A stretch of 46,413 bases of DNA from Bacteroidaceae bacterium. Lineage in GTDB: Bacteria > Bacteroidota > Bacteroidia > Bacteroidales > Bacteroidaceae. Shown piece by piece: positions 17,143 to 23,872 of the stretch; positions within the stretch are counted from its first letter, which is position 1, and every line of letters starts with the position of its first letter. Under the pieces are notes generated by a model. That model searched no databases. It was not told the DNA's origin and was given only the letters and a program-made list of their open reading frames with translations. The DNA lies in NCBI GenBank assembly GCA_017453465.1, contig JAFTEV010000048.1, forward strand, positions 1 to 46,413. Direction: 5' to 3'. The translations under genes were made by a program, and so were the position numbers.

Positions 17143-18144
17143 ATGACAAGCAAGGAATACCTAAGAAAAATCACTGGCTCATGCCATGTATTAGCCAGAA
17201 GATTGCGGTTGGTACGTATCAATCGCAATTTTCTTGTATTCCTCATCTTCCTTGCCATTGCCATCGCCTTCTGGTTCATGCAGACGCTGAAGGAATCTTC
17301 CTCCACACAGTTCGTCTATGACATCCGCCTGACCAATGTCCCTAAGGAAGTCATCTTCACATCAGACATTCCCAAGAGCATCGCCATCAGCGTGACGGGA
17401 CGCGGATGGGCATTGCTGCAATACATGTCAAGGAAGGAGTCGAAAGAACTCATCGTCGATTTCAAGGACATAGAAAAATCGCGCAGCAAACTAACGCTCG
17501 ACAACAACCTCTGGCGCAGGCTGCTCATGCACAGGTTTGGCAGCACCATCAAGTTTGTAACAGCCATCCCCAGCACACAAGAGGTGTACTACTCCAACGG
17601 AACCGTAAAGCGGGTGCCCATTGTGTTCGACGGAAAAATCACAACCGAACTGCAACACCTCCTCTGCGGTGTGCATCTCTACCCCGACTCCACCGACATC
17701 ATCGCCCCCACCTATATGCTCGACAGCATCACGGAAGTGCACACCAGATATCAGGAATTCAAGAACCTGGACGACACGCTCACGACTGTCATCCCGCTCC
17801 ATACGGCCACAGGCATCAAGGTCATCCCCGACTCGGTGAAGATAGACATCTGCGTTGACCTCTTCACCGAAAAGACCGTGGAAGTCCCCATCTACTGCGA
17901 AAACATACCCAGCAACAAGCTCATGCGCACATTCCCGTCGAAGGCCAAAGTCACGTTCCACGTCAGTGCAACCCTCTTCAACAAAATAACCCCCGAAGAC
18001 TTCATTGTCGTCGTTGACTACAACGAAGCCAAAACAGGCCAGAGCAAATGCACCCTGCAACTCCGTTCCAAACCCGAAGGCATCAGCCATGCCCGCATCA
18101 CACCGCAGGCCATAGAATACGTGATTGAGTCAACCGACAACTGA
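17143..18144 (+). CDS. YbbR-like domain membrane protein
   Basis: 333 residues. A basic N-terminus is followed by one transmembrane helix (NFLVFLIFLAIAIAFWFMQ, about 29-47), then extracytoplasmic YbbR-type beta repeats (VYDIRLTNVPKEVIFTSDIPKSIAISVTGRG). YbbR proteins in Firmicutes bind and activate the diadenylate cyclase CdaA; in Bacteroidota a similar partnership is plausible but no cyclase gene is adjacent here. Fits between yajC and coaE in a common Bacteroidota gene order. Confidence 0.85.
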   Translation: MTSKEYLRKITGSCHVLARRLRLVRINRNFLVFLIFLAIAIAFWFMQTLKESSSTQFVYDIRLTNVPKEVIFTSDIPKSIAISVTGRGWALLQYMSRKESKELIVDFKDIEKSRSKLTLDNNLWRRLLMHRFGSTIKFVTAIPSTQEVYYSNGTVKRVPIVFDGKITTELQHLLCGVHLYPDSTDIIAPTYMLDSITEVHTRYQEFKNLDDTLTTVIPLHTATGIKVIPDSVKIDICVDLFTEKTVEVPIYCENIPSNKLMRTFPSKAKVTFHVSATLFNKITPEDFIVVVDYNEAKTGQSKCTLQLRSKPEGISHARITPQAIEYVIESTDN

Positions 18145-18179
18145 TAAACAATAGTGAAACAACCCCAAAAGCGCAACCC

Positions 18180-18770
18180 ATGAAAATAGGCATCACAGGC
18201 GGAATAGGCAGCGGAAAAACATACATCAGCCAACAGCTTGCAGCAGCAGGATACCCTATCTACAACTGCGACGACGAAGCCAAACGGCTCATGCACTCCA
18301 GTCCGCATATACGCCACCAACTGACAAGCCTCATCGGTCCCCACGCCTACACTGCCAACGGCCAACTCAACAGAGCCGCCATTGCAGAATACCTCTTTAG
18401 CAATGAAGAACATGCAGCACACATCAACGCGATTGTGCACCCTGCCGTAAAAGCCGACTTCCGGGCATGGGCCACACGCCAGACAGCCCCCCACTGCTTC
18501 ATGGAGAGTGCCATCCTGTTCGAGTCGGGCTTCAATGACACCGTGGACAAAGTAGTCCTCGTCTATGCCGACGAACAGACACGCCTCCACCGAGCCATCC
18601 AGCGAGACCACGCCACCGAGCAGCAGATTCGGGCACGAATGGCCCAGCAAATACCCACGGCTGAGGCAGTACGGCGGGCAGACTACGTCCTCAACAACAC
18701 CCAGACAGCAAACACAGCAGCCGAAATGCAGAAACTGCTACATTGGATAGAAACAAACAACCATCAATAA
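18180..18770 (+). CDS. coaE: Dephospho-CoA kinase
   Basis: Last step of coenzyme A synthesis: phosphorylates the 3'-OH of dephospho-CoA. P-loop GGIGSGKT at 7-14, YNCDDEAKRLM (substrate-binding Asp region), HPAVKADF, ESAILFESGF, and VYADEQTRLHRAIQRD with QIRARMAQQ (lid). 196 residues, normal. It starts 36 bases after ybbR. Confidence 0.96.
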   Translation: MKIGITGGIGSGKTYISQQLAAAGYPIYNCDDEAKRLMHSSPHIRHQLTSLIGPHAYTANGQLNRAAIAEYLFSNEEHAAHINAIVHPAVKADFRAWATRQTAPHCFMESAILFESGFNDTVDKVVLVYADEQTRLHRAIQRDHATEQQIRARMAQQIPTAEAVRRADYVLNNTQTANTAAEMQKLLHWIETNNHQ

Positions 18771-18800
18771 TAAACAATTCTTTAATTAATAAAACCCATT

Positions 18801-19376
18801 ATGCTCAAAACAATTCTTGCCATTGCTGGCAAACCAGGACTCTACAAGCTCGTCTCACGCGGCAACAAGAACCTCATCGTTGAAACCGTTGACGCACAGA
18901 AAAAACGTATGCCCGCATTCGGAGCAGACAAAGTAGTATCGCTCGGCGACATTTCCATCTACACGGACGATGACAAAGAAGTTCCGCTCGCCCAAGTACT
19001 CGAAAACATCAAAACCGAATACGCAGAAAAGGTCGTCCCCCTTTCGCCCAAAAAAGCAGCCCAGGAGGAAATCATTGCCTTCTTTGAAAAGGCACTCCCC
19101 AACTACGACCGCGACCGCGTCCGTGTCAGCGACATGCGCAAAGTGCTCTCGTGGTACAACCTGCTCGTAGAATACGGCATCACCACCTTTGCCCCTGCCC
19201 AGACCGAAACACCCGACGAAAACAAGACTGCCGAGACTCCTGCTGCCGCCGAAACCAAAACCAAGAGCAGCTCGAAAGCCCCTGTCCAGAAGAACACAGC
19301 CAAGCGAGCCACCGCTCCCAAGACTGCAACAGCCAAGAAGAGCACCGTCAAGAAGACAGGCAACTCCTCTAAATAA
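18801..19376 (+). CDS. DUF5606 domain protein with lysine-rich tail
   Basis: 191 residues. The first 135 match the DUF5606 pattern of Bacteroidota: KTILAIAGKPGLYKLVSRG, then MPAFGADKVVSLGDISIYT and VRVSDMRKVLSWYNLLVEYGI. The rest is a disordered Ala/Lys/Thr tail (TAKKSTVKKTGNSSK) like histone H1, which could bind nucleic acid or ribosomes. The function is unknown. The gene ends the nusB run, 30 bases after coaE. Confidence 0.75.
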   Translation: MLKTILAIAGKPGLYKLVSRGNKNLIVETVDAQKKRMPAFGADKVVSLGDISIYTDDDKEVPLAQVLENIKTEYAEKVVPLSPKKAAQEEIIAFFEKALPNYDRDRVRVSDMRKVLSWYNLLVEYGITTFAPAQTETPDENKTAETPAAAETKTKSSSKAPVQKNTAKRATAPKTATAKKSTVKKTGNSSK

Positions 19377-19391
19377 CACATCGGAACACTC

Positions 19392-19567
19392 TCCCACTCC
19401 GGCGAGACAGTTCTCCAGCAGCAGCCGCACTGCATGGCCACGACAACGGGACCGCAGTGCGGCTGCCGTCGTACCCCTATGCCACAACCGCAGCACAACT
19501 GTGCCACCGCAGCGACAGTGCTTTGCCACCGCAGCAGAACAACTGTGCCACCGCTACAAGAGGGCTT
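19392..19567. repeat. Degenerate 22-nt periodic array, locus A
   Basis: Eight consecutive 22-base units, starting at 19392, 19414, 19436, 19458, 19480, 19502, 19524 and 19546. The last four all start TGCCAC; the earlier ones start TCCCAC, TCCAGC, GGCCAC and TGCGGC. Bases inside the units diverge, but the period does not drift. The array lies between the DUF5606 gene and the promoter of the surface operon (-33 element at 19603). Part of it (19421-19433 with 19454-19466) also forms a perfect 13-bp hairpin that may end the upstream transcript. Confidence 0.65.
19421..19466 (+). terminator. 13-bp hairpin after the DUF5606 gene
   Basis: GCAGCCGCACTGC at 19421-19433 pairs perfectly with GCAGTGCGGCTGC at 19454-19466. 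No T-run follows. It is embedded in the 22-nt array. Confidence 0.45.
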
Positions 19568-19602
19568 TTTGTGAATATCAAGACACACTTTTGGCAATTT
19601 TG

Positions 19603-19634
19603 TTTGTAGATTTTCCAAAAAAACTTTACCTTTG
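19603..19634 (+). promoter_or_regulatory. Consensus promoter of the surface operon
   Basis: TTTG at 19603-19606, a 20-base spacer, TACCTTTG at 19627-19634: a full Bacteroidota promoter. The ATG of the first gene is only 20 bases after the -7 box, so the leader is about 14 bases. Confidence 0.8.
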
Positions 19635-19653
19635 CAAAAATTTTACCACTGCT

Positions 19654-20922
19654 ATGAGAATAGGCAAAGCAAGAGGCAAAGCCCTGCTCACAGCCAGCAT
19701 CGCTTGCATAGGAGCGACCGTTGGGTCTTGTGTAAAAGAGCAGGCAGCAAACAGGGAATGCGACATTCGAAGGGCTGAGATACATTTGCCTCAGCCCGAA
19801 AACTATTTCTTCTTGCTGAATGACACCGTGGCACCGATGCTGGACGATTTAGGATCGAGCAGCATCATTTTTAAGGGCGTAAAGCCCACAGCCGACCTGT
19901 CGAGCATCACACCTACGTTTACCATCTCAAAAGGAGCCACGCTGTTTCCGCCACAAGGTACACTGCGCGATTTTTCGGACGGGAAAATTCAGACCTACTT
20001 CGTCATTGCCGAAGACGAAGCCGAACTGGTGGAACGCCCCACTACCCCAGAAGCTACCATAGAATATATGTTGCGCCTGGCAGAATACGCCAAGGCCGGC
20101 AGACACGTGCGCCCCTACCAGGTGAGCTTCAGTGCCAACCTGATTGACATGAGCGATGTCATCAGCTACGACTTCAGCAACTACTACCTTGAGACGCAGT
20201 CGCGGAAATTCTACGAATGGAGCGACCCCTTTGAGGGACAGCCCCGCACCGTGCCCAACTGGGCTACGGCCAACAAGGGCTTCAGCACCGCTCGCGGCAG
20301 TGCGCTGCCAGAAGAGTACCCCACCGTGCCCATCGCTACAGGCGGTGTGGACGGCGGACCATACGTGAAGCTCACCACAAGCAGCACGGGCGAGTTTGGC
20401 GAACTGTTCAAGATGCCGCTGGCTGCCGGAAACCTCTACTTGGGCACATTCGACTTCAGTGTGGCCCTGACCAACACGCTGCAGGCCACACGCTTCGGCG
20501 AAAACAGCATCTTGGGCCGAAAGCCTGTCTGCTTTTCGGGCTACTACCAGTATGCCCCCGGCGAACAGATGACCAACCAGTATGGCGAAAACATACTGGG
20601 CACAGACCAGCCCGCCATCTACTGTGTGGTTTACCGGAACCGTGACGAAAAGGGCAACCCCGTAGTGCTACACGGCGACGACGTGGAGACCAGCCCGCTG
20701 GCTGTGGCCAGGGCTGAGGTGACAAACTGGCAGACTGGACTGAACGGATGGGTGCAGTTCGAGCAGCCCTTCGTGTGGAAGGAACAACTCGACCCCGCTG
20801 TGCTGGAAGCGCACGGATACAATTTTGCCATTGTCTGCTCGTCGAGCAAGGACGGTGCCACCTATAGCGGAGCACTGGGCAGTGTGTTGCTGGTTGATAA
20901 CTTAAAGCTGACTTTTGAATGA
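19654..20922 (+). CDS. PCMD-domain surface lipoprotein
   Basis: 422 residues from ATG 19654 (MRIGKARGK). Lipobox GATVGSC gives a lipid-anchored Cys near residue 26. An N-terminal Ig-like part (about 35-130) is followed by the PCMD (putative carbohydrate metabolism domain) pattern: SNYYLETQSRKFYEWSDPF, VPNWATANKGF, then YVKLTTSS and GKPVC-like GRKPVCFSGYYQYAPGE, ending DGATYSGALGSVLLVDNLKL. The domain is a predicted jelly-roll found on Bacteroidota surfaces; substrate unknown. The open frame runs far upstream without a stop, but that part covers the 22-nt array and is not protein-like. First gene of a four-gene operon; its stop overlaps the next start. Confidence 0.85.
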   Translation: MRIGKARGKALLTASIACIGATVGSCVKEQAANRECDIRRAEIHLPQPENYFFLLNDTVAPMLDDLGSSSIIFKGVKPTADLSSITPTFTISKGATLFPPQGTLRDFSDGKIQTYFVIAEDEAELVERPTTPEATIEYMLRLAEYAKAGRHVRPYQVSFSANLIDMSDVISYDFSNYYLETQSRKFYEWSDPFEGQPRTVPNWATANKGFSTARGSALPEEYPTVPIATGGVDGGPYVKLTTSSTGEFGELFKMPLAAGNLYLGTFDFSVALTNTLQATRFGENSILGRKPVCFSGYYQYAPGEQMTNQYGENILGTDQPAIYCVVYRNRDEKGNPVVLHGDDVETSPLAVARAEVTNWQTGLNGWVQFEQPFVWKEQLDPAVLEAHGYNFAIVCSSSKDGATYSGALGSVLLVDNLKLTFE

Positions 20923-21698
20923 AAACAAGAATACTTTCCCTGATTTTCCTGGCCACAGCCATGAGCGGCATGGCGCAAACTTTCGACATAGTAGCTCGCG
21001 CAGGATACAGCGTTGGCGGCACCATGCCAATGGGCTTCCCCAAAGAAATGCGCGGAATGAACTCATACGCACCGAAGTTCAACTTCCGTGTGGGTGCAGA
21101 CGCAACCTACATGTGGAACAAGCACTGGGGCATACTGTCGGGCCTGCGCTTCGAGCAGAAAGGCTTCAAGACCGACATAAGCCTGCGGCAGTTCGACGTG
21201 ATTCTGCGTCAGGGTGTAGAGGAAATTACAGGCCCCTACACGGGCAACGTGGTTGTCAACATTCGGCAGATAGGCTTCACCCTGCCCCTGCAGGCCGTGT
21301 GGCAGCCCAACGAAGTCCTGCGCTTGAAGGCCGGCCCCTACATTTCGGTGCTGACAGGACGCTCGTTCCACGGCTACGCCTATGGTCACACAGGCAGCGA
21401 CGGCAAATCGACAGCCTACCTGAGAAGGGGCGAAGTGCGGGGCGACTTGGTGTATGTGGGCAACGACGAGACAACACGTGGCTACTTCAACGGCGACAGC
21501 TTCGACAACTACCTGCGCCGCTTCCAGTGGGGGCTCGACGTGGGTGTGGACTGGACTTTCGCCCGCAAATGGGGAGCCTTTGCCGACCTCAGCTATGGAC
21601 TGAACAGCGCATTCAACAGCAGCGAGGGCAACCCCGTGACCATGGGGCTGTACCCGCTCTACGGAACATTCGGACTGGTGTATAAGCTCAAACATTAG
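20919..21698 (+). CDS. Outer-membrane beta-barrel protein (PorT-like)
   Basis: 259 residues with a signal peptide (MKTRILSLIFLATAMSGMAQ) followed by alternating amphipathic strands: GYSVGGTMPMGF, KFNFRVGADATYMW, ILSGLRFEQKGFKT, IGFTLPLQAVW, LKAGPYISVL, WGLDVGVDWTFARKW, and a last strand YGTFGLVYKLKH. This is the eight-to-ten strand OmpA/PorT-like barrel plan. It overlaps the PCMD gene by four bases (ATGA), a sign of translational coupling, so the barrel may anchor or export the neighbouring lipoproteins (inference). Confidence 0.85.
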   Translation: MKTRILSLIFLATAMSGMAQTFDIVARAGYSVGGTMPMGFPKEMRGMNSYAPKFNFRVGADATYMWNKHWGILSGLRFEQKGFKTDISLRQFDVILRQGVEEITGPYTGNVVVNIRQIGFTLPLQAVWQPNEVLRLKAGPYISVLTGRSFHGYAYGHTGSDGKSTAYLRRGEVRGDLVYVGNDETTRGYFNGDSFDNYLRRFQWGLDVGVDWTFARKWGAFADLSYGLNSAFNSSEGNPVTMGLYPLYGTFGLVYKLKH

Positions 21699-21707
21699 AA
21701 AAGAAAT

Positions 21708-22331
21708 ATGAAAAAGAAATGCTTCATTCCCCATGCTTCATTCCTCTTCCTCCTGCTCCTGGGGCTGATAGCCTGCGGAGACGACTACGAGGAACTGGGC
21801 TACGTGCCCACAGCCATTGGCGACAACAGCCACACAGCCACACAGCCAAAGACGGAAGATGACGGCAACGGACAGGGAGGCACAGGCGGCGAATCGGCAG
21901 GTTCGCTGGCCGACATCCTGAACAGCTCATACACGGGACTGCTTCAGGTGACAGTGGATGGGGAGTCGAATACTCCTACGGAACAGACCATTGAGATTGA
22001 GAAAGTAGATGACAATCACATCAACTTCATGCTGAAGAACTTCATGCTGGCCAGCGGCGAAGACCGCATCCCCGTGGGAACCATCAATCTGGCAGGCATA
22101 GAACTGAAGCAAGACGGCAACAACGTCACCTTCTACATCCTGCAAGACATCTACATCCAGAACGGAGACGAAAGTCTCAGCAGCGAATGGCTGGGTCCCA
22201 TGCTCGGCCCTGTGCCCGTAGAACTTTCGGGCATTGGCAACAAAGAGCAACTGGACATTGACATCGACATCAACATGGTCAGCCTTGGCCAGATTATTCA
22301 TGTAGATTTTCAAACAACAAACAATCAATAA
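21708..22331 (+). CDS. Calycin-like domain lipoprotein
   Basis: 207 residues. Signal peptide with lipobox LIACG (Cys23), a disordered Gly/Thr/Asp linker (about 40-65), then SYTGLLQVTVDGES...IEIEKVDDNHINFMLKNF and later LDIDIDINMVSLGQIIHVDF, the Bacteroidota calycin-like (lipocalin-type) beta-barrel pattern. Likely tethered to the outer membrane and binding a small or polymeric ligand, which is inference. Third gene of the surface operon, 9 bases after the barrel gene. Confidence 0.7.
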   Translation: MKKKCFIPHASFLFLLLLGLIACGDDYEELGYVPTAIGDNSHTATQPKTEDDGNGQGGTGGESAGSLADILNSSYTGLLQVTVDGESNTPTEQTIEIEKVDDNHINFMLKNFMLASGEDRIPVGTINLAGIELKQDGNNVTFYILQDIYIQNGDESLSSEWLGPMLGPVPVELSGIGNKEQLDIDIDINMVSLGQIIHVDFQTTNNQ

Positions 22332-22354
22332 CCAATAAATCAACTATTTTTATT

Positions 22355-23809
22355 ATGGTAAAAAACTACCTCACACTTGTGGCATTCGCAGCCGTATGCG
22401 GCCTGAATGCCAACGCACAGCAATTAGAGAACGCTACTTTTGATGCAGACTGGGTTAATTGTTATCCCTGGGAGAAAGGCGACATGGTAACAACCGCCTA
22501 CGGCACACAGCCCAAAGGCTGGTGCGTGTCGAATGTTCCAAACTCTCTGATGCCAACTGTTGCAGCAGAAGAAGTAGGTGCCGATGGCACGGGCAAGGCA
22601 GTGAAGCTCTCGAATGTAGGCGTTATGGGACAAACAGCCCCTGGCTATATCACGCTGGGAACTACCTGGGCTACAGCTGAAACCCAAGCGACCAATGTAC
22701 GAAATGCTGACGGTGGCGTATTTGGCGGAGTTCCTTTCACTTACCATCCCGATGCTGTTCAGCTGCAATATAAGCACGACATCAGCAATGGAGAGGAAAG
22801 CATGTCGGTCATTGCATACCTGTGGAAAGGCACATGGAAACAAAAGGATGTCCCCTCCAACACTGCCGTAGGCATTTTTAGCTATGGTACAGCTACAAAA
22901 GTTGATATAATCGACCGTGGCAACAATGTGCTGGGCAAGGAATGTCTGCAGGGTGGCGAGATAACCTCAACCGAAGATGCTGCCCTCATTGCCAGTGTTG
23001 AAAAGTACATCCCCGAAGCAGCAGAAGACTGGACTACACTCACAGCCGAACTGAACTATGGCGACTTTGCCGGCCAGCCTGTAGATGTAGAGAAACTCAA
23101 CATCGTCGTTTCTGTTTCAGAGTTTTTCGGCGACCGTAAAAACATTATCGAAGGTAACTCCGTCTGCATCGACAACGTGAAGTTGCTCTACTACCATGGC
23201 CTGAGCGCACTGTCCTACGAAGGCGAAACCATTGAGTTTGCTGAAGACACCTACAGCTACGACCTCTCCAACGTCGTTTTTGATGCAGAGAAACTGAACT
23301 TCACCGTAAAGGGACAGGCTGCCAAAGCCAGCACCACATTTGACGAAGAGACCCATCTGCTCACCATCCGCGTAGAAGGTGAAGACATCGAGAGCAACCC
23401 AGAGTCTTTCACTGAATACACCATCCAGTTCGGCTTCGAGAAAGAGCCCGTAGTGTATGACCACACGCTGAACTCACTGTCCTACGAGGGCGAAACTATT
23501 GAATTTGCAGAAGACACCTACAGCTACGACCTCTCCAACGTCGTTTACGACCCAGAGAAACTCAGTTTCACCGTAAACGGAGAGGGAGCCACAGTCAATA
23601 CAACATTTGACGAAGAGACTCACCTGCTCACCATCCGCGTAGAAGGTGCTGACATCGAGAGCAACCCAGAGTCTTTCACTGAATACACCATCCAGTTCGG
23701 CTTCGAGAAAGAGCCAGAGCCAGTCCTTGGTGACCTTGACGGCGACGGCCATGTCACTGTAAGCGACATCACGCTGCTCATTGAAATTTACTTGGGAGCA
23801 GGCGAATAA
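22355..23809 (+). CDS. Secreted PCMD-like protein with two tandem repeats and dockerin-like tail
   Basis: 484 residues. Signal peptide (about 1-21, ending NANAQQ); a PCMD-like jelly-roll region (about 22-280) with ENATFDADWVNCYPWEKGD and PDAVQLQYKHD; two nearly identical 89-residue repeats beginning at residues 283 and 372 (LSYEGETIEFAEDTYSYDLS in both); and a single dockerin type I-like calcium loop at the end, GDLDGDGHVTVSDITLLIEI. The repeats look like small Ig/cadherin-like spacers. The dockerin-like tail is shared with the protein ending at 36937. Last gene of the surface operon; terminated at 23837-23869. Confidence 0.75.
   Translation: MVKNYLTLVAFAAVCGLNANAQQLENATFDADWVNCYPWEKGDMVTTAYGTQPKGWCVSNVPNSLMPTVAAEEVGADGTGKAVKLSNVGVMGQTAPGYITLGTTWATAETQATNVRNADGGVFGGVPFTYHPDAVQLQYKHDISNGEESMSVIAYLWKGTWKQKDVPSNTAVGIFSYGTATKVDIIDRGNNVLGKECLQGGEITSTEDAALIASVEKYIPEAAEDWTTLTAELNYGDFAGQPVDVEKLNIVVSVSEFFGDRKNIIEGNSVCIDNVKLLYYHGLSALSYEGETIEFAEDTYSYDLSNVVFDAEKLNFTVKGQAAKASTTFDEETHLLTIRVEGEDIESNPESFTEYTIQFGFEKEPVVYDHTLNSLSYEGETIEFAEDTYSYDLSNVVYDPEKLSFTVNGEGATVNTTFDEETHLLTIRVEGADIESNPESFTEYTIQFGFEKEPEPVLGDLDGDGHVTVSDITLLIEIYLGAGE
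23201..23716 (+). repeat. Tandem 267-bp intragenic duplication
   Basis: Copy 1 runs 23201-23467 and copy 2 starts at 23468 (267-base period, 89 codons). Long stretches are identical at nucleotide level, e.g. ACCTACAGCTACGACCTCTC in both, so the duplication is recent or kept uniform by recombination. Confidence 0.85.
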
Positions 23810-23836
23810 ACACAGGAAATAAAGACATAGGATTCT

Positions 23837-23869
23837 AAAAAGGGAACATGGAGCACCATGTTCCCTTTT
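23837..23869. terminator. Bidirectional terminator between surface operon and topB
   Basis: AAAAAGGGAACATGG at 23837-23851 pairs with CCATGTTCCCTTTT at 23856-23869, a 14-bp stem with a 4-base loop, A-rich on one side and T-rich on the other. It serves both converging transcripts. Confidence 0.85.
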
Positions 23870-23872
23870 ATA

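Noticed and set aside
19189-19653. In-frame upstream extension of the PCMD lipoprotein
   Set aside because: It covers the DUF5606 tail, the 22-nt array and the promoter; the lipoprotein signal begins at ATG 19654.
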